Of a DNA stretch of 13,026 nucleotides, positions 6,855 to 13,026 are shown piece by piece. The notes under the pieces were generated by a model, which had not been told where the DNA came from, did no database searches, and was given only the letters and a program-made list of their open reading frames with translations. The stretch lies in assembly GCA_023396665.1 (NCBI GenBank), contig JAEWVL010000258.1, positions 1-13,026 on the forward strand, given 5' to 3'. The DNA is from Spirochaetota bacterium. Lineage in GTDB: Bacteria; Spirochaetota; UBA4802; JAFGJZ01. The first letter of the stretch is position 1. Every line of letters begins with the position of its first letter. The translations under genes and the position numbers were made by a program.

Positions 6855-7526
6855 ATGGCCAAGTTTGAAAAAACATACAGGACTCATTGTAACGACACCG
6901 AATTCAAATGTTCGCTGCAGTCCGATCTGGATATGCTGCTCGATAAATACGGCATGTTGCGCCTTCGCATGCCTCTCATGACCTGTATCAACGAACTTGT
7001 CGTCAATGCCATTAAAGCCAACTATAAAAACCTCTATTTTGAACAGTACTCGCCGCAGAATAACGCGCTCGAACTTATTCCCTATCATAAAGCCTTACAG
7101 CTTTTCAAACTCGAATTATCGACCCGCCGCATCGACTATTTCGAAAACCTGGCAAGAAAAAAAGATGTCGCCGTGACGCTCACCATGAGCATCGAGCAAT
7201 TCGGCAGTGACGAGTATCTGCAGATACTCGTTGAAAACCCCGCAGAGATGACACAGATAGAGATCGAAAACGTACAGAAAAAATTCAAAGTCGCCGAATG
7301 TTACCGCAATATCACCGAGTATTTTGAAGAAACAGAAACAGATCCGAACAAAGAAGGAGCCGGCCTCGGCATCATTTTCATCATCATGATGATGAAAAAC
7401 CTTGAGATCGCACCCGAACATCTTTCCATTACAAGTGCCGAAAACAGAACCGTCGCCCTTTTCCGCATTCCTCTGGCAGGCTGGTTAATCAAAAATTACG
7501 AAAAGAGCATACGCACGGGAGAGTGA
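6855..7526 (+). CDS. Stand-alone GHKL (histidine-kinase-like) ATPase domain protein
   Basis: The product has 223 residues. An N box is visible at 44-56 (CINELVVNAIKAN, with E47 and N51) and a G2 box at 167-173 (EGAGLGI). Both are typical of the Bergerat-fold ATPases of histidine kinases and anti-sigma kinases. The usual DxGxG G1 box is replaced by LVENPAEM (about 125-132). About 35-40 residues lie between the N box and the next strand. No sensor, HisKA/phosphoacceptor, receiver or membrane segment is present. It could be an RsbW-like switch kinase, a partner-dependent histidine kinase ATPase or a non-kinase ATPase. No function is asserted. It starts 3 bp after the nadB stop with only a weak AGG upstream and ends 1 bp before the acylphosphatase gene, so it belongs to the operon. 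Confidence 0.75.
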   Translation: MAKFEKTYRTHCNDTEFKCSLQSDLDMLLDKYGMLRLRMPLMTCINELVVNAIKANYKNLYFEQYSPQNNALELIPYHKALQLFKLELSTRRIDYFENLARKKDVAVTLTMSIEQFGSDEYLQILVENPAEMTQIEIENVQKKFKVAECYRNITEYFEETETDPNKEGAGLGIIFIIMMMKNLEIAPEHLSITSAENRTVALFRIPLAGWLIKNYEKSIRTGE

Positions 7527-7527
7527 T

Positions 7528-7803
7528 ATGCCGGTTGAACTCGTACTGAAAGGAAGAGTACAGGGTGTCGGTTGCCGTTACTACTGTTCCCAGGTTGCCC
7601 GCCGTCTCAACATTTCCGCTACGGCAAGCAACAAACACGACGGATCCGTTTCGGTAATTCTCGAAACCGAGAACAGCGATCTTGTACGCACCTATGTTGA
7701 TGCGCTTGAAAACAACCGTTTTCGTATTAGTTTCTTCGGATCGATTCGGGAAATAACACAGAGAACCTACAGCGGTCACCCGGAAGGGGACTATGAGTGG
7801 TGA
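7528..7803 (+). CDS. Acylphosphatase
   Basis: A small cytosolic enzyme that hydrolyses acyl phosphates such as acetyl phosphate or carbamoyl phosphate. The product is 91 residues, the normal size. The phosphate-binding loop and catalytic Arg are in GRVQGVGCRYY (R17), and the catalytic Asn is N35 in SNKHDGSV. The family's usual GWVRN before that Asn is replaced by ATASN, a mild divergence, and the C-terminus ends in the expected ...GDYEW-type tail. The start ATG follows the upstream stop by one base, with GGGAG about seven bases ahead. The position next to a GHKL ATPase could mean it handles a phosphorylated intermediate, but that is speculation; acylphosphatases occur in many contexts. Confidence 0.93.
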   Translation: MPVELVLKGRVQGVGCRYYCSQVARRLNISATASNKHDGSVSVILETENSDLVRTYVDALENNRFRISFFGSIREITQRTYSGHPEGDYEW

Positions 7804-7828
7804 GCGAAAGAACTTTTCCAAAAAAATC

Positions 7829-7857
7829 TTGACTTCAAAGAGCAGTCCCCCCAGAAA
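7829..7857 (+). promoter_or_regulatory. Possible promoter for tRNA-Val (and thrS)
   Basis: TTGACT (7829-7834), a 17-bp spacer and CAGAAA (7852-7857) lie 10 bp before the mature tRNA. The -35 is good, but the -10 matches only 3 of 6. The geometry resembles the promoter ahead of tRNA-Pro in this window, which is the main reason to list it. Confidence 0.35.
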
Positions 7858-7867
7858 GGTACGACAT

Positions 7868-7941
7868 GGGCGATTAGCTCAGCTGGTTAGAGCGTCTGCT
7901 CGACACGCAGAAGGTCGATGGTTCGAGTCCATTATCGCCCA
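7868..7941 (+). tRNA. tRNA-Val (anticodon GAC)
   Basis: A full 74-nt cloverleaf. The acceptor GGGCGAT/ATCGCCC pairs perfectly, with discriminator A and no encoded CCA. The D stem is GCTC/GAGC. The anticodon stem TCTGC/GCAGA closes the loop TCGACAC, with the anticodon at 7902-7904. The T arm is GATGG-TTCGAGT-CCATT with one G-U pair. Position 33 is C (7901), not the near-universal U. The gene lies 64 bp after the acylphosphatase gene and 23 bp before thrS on the same strand, so it may be cut from a longer mRNA. Confidence 0.95.
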
Positions 7942-7964
7942 CATTGCAAAAAAGGAGCACTGCC

Positions 7965-9890
7965 GTGGAACCTCTAAAAGTAACCCTTCCTGACTCTTCA
8001 GTTATGGAGGTTGAAAAAGGTTCCACACTTTACGAAATCATTGGAAAGATCGGATCCGGCCTGCAACAGGCTGCAATCGCCGCATCAGTCGACGATGATC
8101 CGAAAGACCTTTCCTTTGTACCCCAACAGAATTTTTCACTTACCGTTCACACCTTCAGGGATCCTAAAGGCAAGCAGATATTCTGGCACTCAACGTCACA
8201 TCTGATGGCTCAGGCGGTAAAGCGTCTTTATCCGACAGCCAAGGTGGCAATCGGTCCGGCCATCGAAGCCGGTTTTTACTATGATTTCGAACTACCCGAA
8301 TCTTTCAGCGGTGAAGATCTCGAAAAAATCGAAACCGAGATGGCAAAGATAAGAGACGAGAAAATCGCCGTGACACGAGAAGTGATCCCAAAAAACGAAG
8401 CTCTTAAAATGTTTGAAACTCAGGGTGAGATTTACAAGACCGAACTCATCACTGAAATCACCGATGACACACTTACCTTGTACCGGCAGGGCGATTTCGC
8501 CGATTTGTGCCGCGGCCCCCACGTAAAAAATACCGGAGATATCAAAGAATTCAAACTGATGAAAATTGCCGGTGCCTACTGGCGCGGCAGCGAAAAAAAT
8601 AAAATGCTCACCCGCATTTACGGAATTTCCTTTCCCGACAAAAAGCAGCTCAAGGAACATCTTGCCCTTCTTGAAGAGGCAAAGGAGCGTGATCACCGGA
8701 AAATCGGCGCTGAACTCGGACTGTTTGAGACGAGTAATGAAGTCGGCCCCGGCCTTATTATGTGGACGCCGAAAGGCGGCCGTATTCGCGTTGTTGTAGA
8801 AGATTTCTGGAGAAAAGAACACTATAAGAACGGTTACGACATCGTATATACCCCCCATATCGGCAGATCTCAACTCTGGGAAACTTCCGGTCATCTCGGT
8901 TTCTATAAAGACGGTATGTATTCACCGATGGATATAGACGGTGAGGATTACTACGTCAAACCGATGAACTGTCCCTTTCACCTGATGCTTTTTAAATCGC
9001 GCATACGAAGTTACCGGGAATTCCCCATCCGCTGGGCAGAGCTTGGAACAGTATACAGATACGAAAAGTCAGGCACCTTACACGGGCTGCTTCGCGTACG
9101 CGGTTTTACACAGGATGACGCACATGTCTTCTGCCGATTTGATCAGATCAAGGAAACGGTAATCGAGACTTTTCATTTTTCAATTCATATGCTCAAAAGC
9201 TTCGGTTTCGAGAACTTTCAGGTTTATCTTTCCACAAGGCCACTCGAGGGTTCTGTCGGATCGGATGATCTCTGGGAAAAGGCAACCGAAGCGCTGCGTG
9301 AGTCTCTCGAAACTGTCGGCGTTGCATTCAAGGTAAAAGAGGGTGATGGCGCATTTTACGGCCCCAAGATCGATATCTGCATCAAAGACGCGATCAACCG
9401 CGAATGGCAATTGTCTACCCTGCAGCTTGATTTTCAGGAACCGCAACGATTCAACCTTACCTATAAGGGCAAAGACGGGGAAGATCATCAGCCCATCATG
9501 ATTCACCGGGCACTTCTAGGCTCGCTTGAACGTTTCTTCGGCATTCTCATCGAACACTACAAGGGGGCTTTTCCCGTTTGGCTGTCTCCTGTACAGGCGG
9601 TTGTTATCAATGTTTCCGATGATGAAGATGCTGCGGCACGCTCTCTGGTCGCACAACTGAAAGCTGAGGGTCTTCGTGCGGAAATAGATATACGTAACGA
9701 AACGATGGGATATAAGGTGCGTGACGCCGTTACATCGAAAATCCCCTATGTTTGCGTCATCGGAAAAAAAGAAGCCGAGTCGGGAACGGTTTCAGTCAGA
9801 AGACGCGGCGAACAGAACGGTACGCCTGTTAAGATCGATGTGTTTATCAAGGAACTCAAAGAAGTTTCCGATTCACACAAAATGAACTGA
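7965..9890 (+). CDS. thrS: Threonyl-tRNA synthetase
   Basis: A class II synthetase that charges tRNA-Thr and edits mischarged Ser-tRNA. The product has 641 residues, the standard bacterial length. In order: TGS domain (about 1-62), editing domain with H75/H79 (HSTSH) and C182/H186 (CRGPH), catalytic core, and anticodon-binding domain (about 545-635). The zinc ligands are C336 (MNCPFH), H387 (DDAHVF) and H514 (MIHRALLGS). Motif 2 is RYEKSGTLHGLLRVRGF and motif 3 is the GSLERFFGILIEHY stretch. The start is GTG 7965, since AAGGAG lies seven bases upstream; an in-frame TTG at 7944 is too close to the tRNA end. No T-box leader fits between the tRNA and the start. The editing site looks intact. Confidence 0.97.
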   Translation: MEPLKVTLPDSSVMEVEKGSTLYEIIGKIGSGLQQAAIAASVDDDPKDLSFVPQQNFSLTVHTFRDPKGKQIFWHSTSHLMAQAVKRLYPTAKVAIGPAIEAGFYYDFELPESFSGEDLEKIETEMAKIRDEKIAVTREVIPKNEALKMFETQGEIYKTELITEITDDTLTLYRQGDFADLCRGPHVKNTGDIKEFKLMKIAGAYWRGSEKNKMLTRIYGISFPDKKQLKEHLALLEEAKERDHRKIGAELGLFETSNEVGPGLIMWTPKGGRIRVVVEDFWRKEHYKNGYDIVYTPHIGRSQLWETSGHLGFYKDGMYSPMDIDGEDYYVKPMNCPFHLMLFKSRIRSYREFPIRWAELGTVYRYEKSGTLHGLLRVRGFTQDDAHVFCRFDQIKETVIETFHFSIHMLKSFGFENFQVYLSTRPLEGSVGSDDLWEKATEALRESLETVGVAFKVKEGDGAFYGPKIDICIKDAINREWQLSTLQLDFQEPQRFNLTYKGKDGEDHQPIMIHRALLGSLERFFGILIEHYKGAFPVWLSPVQAVVINVSDDEDAAARSLVAQLKAEGLRAEIDIRNETMGYKVRDAVTSKIPYVCVIGKKEAESGTVSVRRRGEQNGTPVKIDVFIKELKEVSDSHKMN

Positions 9891-9914
9891 TGAGAGGCTC
9901 GTCATAGCTCTCAT
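9890..9914 (+). promoter_or_regulatory. Hairpin over the uup ribosome-binding site
   Basis: ATGAGAG (9890-9896) pairs perfectly with CTCTCAT (9908-9914) around an 11-nt loop. The 5' arm contains most of the GAGAGG Shine-Dalgarno (9892-9897) and the loop carries the presumed ATA start (9904). The hairpin begins at the last base of the thrS stop codon, so ribosomes finishing thrS would open it. This suggests coupled or controlled initiation of uup. Confidence 0.4.
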
Positions 9915-11676
9915 AACTCTTCAAAACGTATCACTCGCCTTCAGTAAAGTGATTCTCGACAATGTCTCAATTCAGATACAAGAGGGAGAAAAAATCTGTC
10001 TTCTCGGCAGAAACGGCACCGGGAAATCCACCCTTGTCAAACTTCTCGACAACCGCATCACACCCGATTCGGGAACAATCATTCGCGCTAAAGACATCAT
10101 CACGGCCACCCTTGAACAGGAAGTTCCGGATCTCCAGGGAAGTATCGGCGAGATTGTAACCCGCGAAATTTCAAAAGATCATCCTGCCGACATCGACAAA
10201 ATACTTTCACAATGCTCACTTGACCCTTCTCTTGCATTTTCAACACTTTCCGCCGGAATGAAACGCCGGGTGCTGCTTGCACGCGCACTTGCGCACGATC
10301 CGCATATTCTGTTTCTAGACGAACCCACGAACCATCTTGATATCGAGTCTATCGAATGGCTCGAGTCCATCATCAATAAATTACGAATTACTGTTTTCTT
10401 TGTAACACACGACCGTTCTTTTCTTGCGAATGTGGCGCGTCGCATTGTGGAAATCGATCGCGGCAACCTGTTTGACTGGAACTGTGATTACCGGACTTTT
10501 CTTGAACGCAAAGAGGCATGGCTTGCGGCTGAAGCACATCGCAATGATCAATTCGACAAAAAACTTGCACAGGAAGAAGCATGGCTTCGCCGGGGTATTA
10601 AGGCGCGACGAACCAGAAATGAAGGACGAGTGCGCGCCCTTTATGCTCTTCGTGAACAGTTCGAATCACGACGTGAACTTGAAGGCAGCGCAAAGATAGA
10701 ATCCAATCAGGCCGCCCTCTCGGGAAAAATGATTGCCGAAGCAGAAATGCTGAGTTTCGGCTACGGCGATACCCCGATCATATCCGGTTTTTCGGTACGC
10801 ATCATGAGAGGTGATCATATCGCCATCGTCGGCAAAAACGGTTGCGGAAAGAGTACACTGATAAAATTACTTCTCGGTCTTCTCTTGCCCGGAGAAGGGA
10901 CTATTCGCACCGGATCCAATCTGGAGATTGCCTATTTCGACCAGATGAGAGAGGGACTCGACGAGAACAAAACCGTTCGTCAAAGCGTTACGGACGGCGG
11001 TGAGAATATCAGCATTAATGGCCGGACAAAACACGTGATCGGTTATCTTCAGGACTTTCTTTTTACTCCCGAAAAATCAAACGAAAAGGTTTCGGTTCTC
11101 TCTGGTGGTGAGAAAAATCGTTTAATGCTCGCCCGCCTTTTTGCAAGGCCGGCAAATGTACTCGTATTTGACGAACCGACAAATGATCTCGATATAGAGA
11201 CAATTGAGCTTCTTGAAGCTCTTCTGTACGAATACGAGGGAACTGTAATCATCGTCAGTCACGACCGGGATTTTGTTAACAACACCTGCGAACGAATTTT
11301 CAGCTTTGAAGAAAACACCGTCTGCGAGTATCAGTCGCTTGACATGATGAATACGACAAAAAAGGCGAAAAGCGAGAAATCAAACGGAAATAAGAAGCAG
11401 AGGCAGGACAAGACGCAACAAGAGCAAAGTCAGTTCTCAGTAAACAAACGAAAACTGACATTCAAAGAGAAAGCCGAACTATCGGAACTGCCCGTACAAA
11501 TTGAAACTCTGGAAGCAAGAAAACACGAGATTACCGCACTGCTTTGCGACGCCGGCATCTACCAAAAAGAGCCCGAACGAATTCCTCTTTTGAACGATGA
11601 ACTTAAAGAATGCGAAGAAAAGCTTGAAACCCTTTACAGCAAATGGGTAGAGCTCGAATCAATTCAGAATTCATGA
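9904..11676 (+). CDS. uup: ABC-F ATPase of the Uup type
   Basis: A soluble twin-ATPase that acts on ribosomes rather than in transport; Uup relatives are linked to stalled or immature ribosomes and branched DNA. Numbering 590 residues from ATA 9904: Walker A GRNGTGKST (35-43), signature LSAGMKRR (115-122) and Walker B LFLDEPTNHLD. The linker KARRTRNEGRVRALYALR is typical of Uup. The second Walker A GKNGCGKST is at 310-318, LSGGEKNR begins at 399, and VFDEPTNDLD follows. After a Lys/Gln-rich spacer comes the Uup C-terminal coiled coil (about 515-590). The first ATG/GTG/TTG in frame is GTG 9949, which would delete the first strand (ITLQNVSLAF) that ABC-F proteins need. The frame upstream has no normal start, but ATA 9904 has GAGAGG six bases ahead and yields the typical (M)ALITLQNVSLAF. 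Confidence 0.9.
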   Translation: MALITLQNVSLAFSKVILDNVSIQIQEGEKICLLGRNGTGKSTLVKLLDNRITPDSGTIIRAKDIITATLEQEVPDLQGSIGEIVTREISKDHPADIDKILSQCSLDPSLAFSTLSAGMKRRVLLARALAHDPHILFLDEPTNHLDIESIEWLESIINKLRITVFFVTHDRSFLANVARRIVEIDRGNLFDWNCDYRTFLERKEAWLAAEAHRNDQFDKKLAQEEAWLRRGIKARRTRNEGRVRALYALREQFESRRELEGSAKIESNQAALSGKMIAEAEMLSFGYGDTPIISGFSVRIMRGDHIAIVGKNGCGKSTLIKLLLGLLLPGEGTIRTGSNLEIAYFDQMREGLDENKTVRQSVTDGGENISINGRTKHVIGYLQDFLFTPEKSNEKVSVLSGGEKNRLMLARLFARPANVLVFDEPTNDLDIETIELLEALLYEYEGTVIIVSHDRDFVNNTCERIFSFEENTVCEYQSLDMMNTTKKAKSEKSNGNKKQRQDKTQQEQSQFSVNKRKLTFKEKAELSELPVQIETLEARKHEITALLCDAGIYQKEPERIPLLNDELKECEEKLETLYSKWVELESIQNS

Positions 11677-11688
11677 TGTCGATACGCT

Positions 11689-12024
11689 CTACTGAGAATC
11701 TTCATGTATTACAGTTATATATTCAGTCGCTTCAAAAGGAGTTCCCAACTGCAACCAATCACCTTTTGATACATAAACGCCCTGCCCTTTCGTAACAAGA
11801 ATATCACTACCGTTCGTTTTAACATGCAGATGGCCTTTCAAGACAATCGTATACATATCGGATTTGGCAATACAGCCTTCATCGTTCCATCCGGCCGGGC
11901 TTATGATTCTGGCTATCGTCAAGCGGTCATCGGCGGAGCTGATCGTTCCGAAATACTCTTCGACACTGGTCGGCAGAGCATCAGAACTGCGAATAACAGA
12001 GGGACTCGAAACAAAGCGAACCAT
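11689..12024 (-). CDS. Small cupin-fold protein
   Basis: The product has 111 residues. A single cupin-like beta-barrel is suggested by alternating strands and glycine turns from about 57 to 105: MYTIVLKGHLHVKTNG, then DILVTKGQGVYVSKGDW, then EATEYITVIHED. The His/Glu residues of cupin motif 1 (HxH...E) and the His of motif 2 are not recognisable, so metal binding is doubtful. The role could be sugar or small-molecule binding, or isomerase-like; I cannot choose. The start ATG has GGAG five bases upstream. It is convergent with uup (12-bp gap between stops), apparently monocistronic, and no terminator was found between the two. Confidence 0.72.
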   Translation of the reverse strand: MVRFVSSPSVIRSSDALPTSVEEYFGTISSADDRLTIARIISPAGWNDEGCIAKSDMYTIVLKGHLHVKTNGSDILVTKGQGVYVSKGDWLQLGTPFEATEYITVIHEDSQ

Positions 12025-12207
12025 CAGATCTCCAGGGGCAAGCAGTTGAAATAGGACACAACAAAGTTATGAAAATGCGTCCGATCAGAATAGTGATATG
12101 CTCAAAGTACAGACTTTTGGAGAAAAGGCAAGGTTATGGGACATAAAATGGAGAAAATTTTTATTGAATATGGATTGGTAAACTTAGGCAGGAAAGAATA
12201 AAAAATG
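12025..12207. other. AT-rich spacer between cupin gene and tRNA-Pro
   Basis: No convincing gene is seen. The minus strand carries a T-rich stretch (ATTTTTTATTCTTT) just after the tRNA 3' end that may end its transcript. The cupin promoter should lie here, but no good pair of boxes was found. Two plus-strand frames of 21-25 codons (from 12069 and 12136) lack support. Confidence 0.4.
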
Positions 12208-12281
12208 TCGGGGCGAAAGGATTTGAACCTTCGACCCTCTAGTCCCGAACCAGATGCGCTACCGGACTGCGCTACGCCCCG
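12208..12281 (-). tRNA. tRNA-Pro (anticodon CGG)
   Basis: A 74-nt cloverleaf on the minus strand. The acceptor CGGGGCG/CGCCCCG is perfect with the C1-G72 pair typical of bacterial tRNA-Pro, and the discriminator is A. CA follows rather than CCA, so the CCA end is not encoded. The D arm is GCGC/GCGC. The anticodon arm TCTGG-TTCGGGA-CTAGA has one G-U pair, with the anticodon at 12245-12247 (complement). The T arm is GAAGG-TTCAAAT-CCTTT. U33 is normal here. Confidence 0.96.
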
Positions 12282-12292
12282 AATTTTCCGTC

Positions 12293-12320
12293 ATTTTGCG
12301 AATCGTTTCAAAATTGTCAA
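12293..12320 (-). promoter_or_regulatory. Promoter of tRNA-Pro
   Basis: On the minus strand a perfect TTGACA (12320-12315), a 16-bp spacer and CAAAAT (12298-12293, 4 of 6) lie 11 bp ahead of the mature tRNA 5' end. Transcription would begin only a few bases before the tRNA. Confidence 0.58.
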
Positions 12321-12377
12321 TCCGGAAGTAGGGAAAATAAAACAAAAATAAGGTTGTTACTGAAAATTCGCACTTTC

Positions 12378-12986
12378 TTATATCTTGCGGAGTGTAACAA
12401 CTCTCTTGTTGATTTTAGGTGCGCCTTCCGGATTATATTTGTTTTGGACATCTTCTATGGAAAGATCAAGCAAATCGAGAATAACACGTTCTGATTTATT
12501 CAGCACATCAATGAGTATAAGCTTTTCATCATCGGTGAAATCTTTCAGAAGATAGGACTCCATAGTTTCTTTTTTTCTCGGTGTCCCGACTCCGATACGA
12601 ACCTTGGCGAATTTTTCTGATTTAAGGCCTCGCTCCATGGATTTAACACCCTCATGCTCCACATTCGTCACCAGGTAATCGACGCGAAGCTCACCGAGAG
12701 CAATGGTGGAATCCTCAAAAACGCATATAATATCCTTAACATCAATTCGCAAAAAAGATGCAATATAGAGTACAGACTCACCAATCAGATTTACAAAAGT
12801 CTGCGGCTTTAAAAGAACCACATCGTGATTCTTTATCTTTCCGCGACCGATTATCGATTTTTTCTTTTTTATTCTTACATCAACATTCGCATTATTCGCA
12901 AGTATCTCGATAACCTTAAATCCGATGTTCTGCCTGTTGTTAACATGCTTGTCTCCGGGATTCCCGAATCCGACAATCAGTTTCAA
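12378..12986 (-). CDS. Peptidyl-tRNA hydrolase family protein with degenerate active site
   Basis: The product has 202 residues, the usual Pth length. The Pth fold is clear: KLIVGFGNPG (1-11), then NNRQNIGF, KPQTFVNLIGESV (60-72), HEGVKSM and KVRIGVGTP (128-136). Pth frees tRNA from stray peptidyl-tRNA. Compared with E. coli Pth from memory, the alignment needs no gaps in these regions, yet key residues differ. Catalytic His20 is Gln19, Met67 is Val65, Asp93 is Glu91 and Asn114 is Glu112. The Gly-rich GGGHGGHNG loop is LVTNVEHEG. Asn10 (N9) and Asn68 (N66) remain. It is therefore probably a non-catalytic or altered Pth, and the symbol pth is withheld. The start is TTG 12986, with GAGGAG nine bases upstream, overlapping the preceding stop (TTGA). 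The gene looks more AT-rich than its neighbours. Confidence 0.85.
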   Translation of the reverse strand: MKLIVGFGNPGDKHVNNRQNIGFKVIEILANNANVDVRIKKKKSIIGRGKIKNHDVVLLKPQTFVNLIGESVLYIASFLRIDVKDIICVFEDSTIALGELRVDYLVTNVEHEGVKSMERGLKSEKFAKVRIGVGTPRKKETMESYLLKDFTDDEKLILIDVLNKSERVILDLLDLSIEDVQNKYNPEGAPKINKRVVTLRKI

Positions 12987-13026
12987 CCCGCAATTCTCCT
13001 CGATATAATCTCAAACTCTCCCGATC
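12983..13026 (-). CDS. C-terminal end of an upstream gene (partial)
   Basis: A minus-strand frame enters from the right edge and ends at TGA 12985-12983, overlapping the TTG of the Pth-like gene as TTGA. The 13 visible residues end ...GEFEIISRRIAG. The four-base overlap is a typical operon junction. In several bacteria the gene before pth encodes ribosomal protein L25, but this tail is too short to identify. Confidence 0.35.
   Translation of the reverse strand, partial: SGEFEIISRRIAG

Noticed and set aside
7868..7964. T-box or other amino-acid riboswitch for thrS
   Set aside because: Only 23 bases separate the tRNA from the start codon, and the upstream structure is a complete tRNA-Val rather than a T-box stem.
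7793..7993. A 66-codon frame overlapping tRNA-Val (reads ...RLAQLVRASARHAEG...)
   Set aside because: This is the familiar false protein produced by translating a tRNA gene. It also overlaps the thrS start.
9949..11676. uup starting at GTG 9949
   Set aside because: This start would remove the first beta strand of the ATPase fold and has no Shine-Dalgarno. The in-frame upstream codons clearly continue the family pattern.
12069..12201. Two very short plus-strand frames (from ATG 12069 and ATG 12136)
   Set aside because: They have 21-25 codons and no recognisable features, and lie in an AT-rich spacer.
1..13026. CRISPR array, phage or toxin-antitoxin/defence cassette
   Set aside because: No regularly spaced repeats, cas, integrase, capsid or toxin-antitoxin-like small gene pairs were seen. 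The TRL pair are lipoproteins, not a toxin-antitoxin pair.

Overview
The window is chromosomal DNA of a Gram-negative-type bacterium with moderate GC (roughly 45-50% by eye). It is dominated by housekeeping genes. Two predicted lipoproteins, a bitopic SPOR-domain protein and tight operons with GTGA/TTGA overlaps support this. Neither tRNA gene encodes its CCA end, so the host needs a CCA-adding enzyme. TRL-like lipoproteins, DUF3601 and a stand-alone GHKL ATPase would suit a spirochaete-like, Fibrobacterota-like or similar lineage, but I cannot fix the phylum from this window.

Layout. 1-1441: a DUF3601 protein (+) convergent with a rhomboid protease (-). 1442-1941: a 500-bp non-coding gap holding a MITE-like palindrome with terminal inverted repeats and TA flanks. 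1942-2692: two tandem, overlapping TRL-family lipoprotein genes (+), followed by two terminator-like hairpins. 2841-4150: coaE and a SPOR-domain membrane protein (-), overlapping by 37 bp. 4346-11676: a long co-directional run (+) of tatD, nadB, a GHKL ATPase, acylphosphatase, tRNA-Val(GAC), thrS and uup, with a good sigma-70 promoter at its head. 11689-12024: a small cupin (-), convergent with uup. 12208-12281: tRNA-Pro(CGG) (-) with its own TTGACA promoter. 12378-12986: a Pth-family gene (-), preceded by the last codons of another gene.

The + cluster joins NAD synthesis (nadB), threonyl-tRNA charging (thrS), ribosome-associated ABC-F function (uup) and small hydrolases (tatD, acylphosphatase). 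Its spacing (4-bp overlap, 3-nt, 1-nt and 23-nt gaps) suggests shared transcription, with a tRNA gene embedded between the acylphosphatase and thrS.

The points most worth checking are these. The Pth-like protein aligns without gaps to the active-site regions of E. coli Pth yet has lost the catalytic His (Gln), the Asp (Glu) and the Asn of GHNG (Glu). uup appears to start at an ATA codon lying in the loop of a hairpin that would cover its Shine-Dalgarno. tRNA-Val has C in place of the near-universal U33. The TA-flanked palindrome upstream of the TRL genes looks like a small mobile element. No CRISPR array, phage gene, transposase or defence system was seen.
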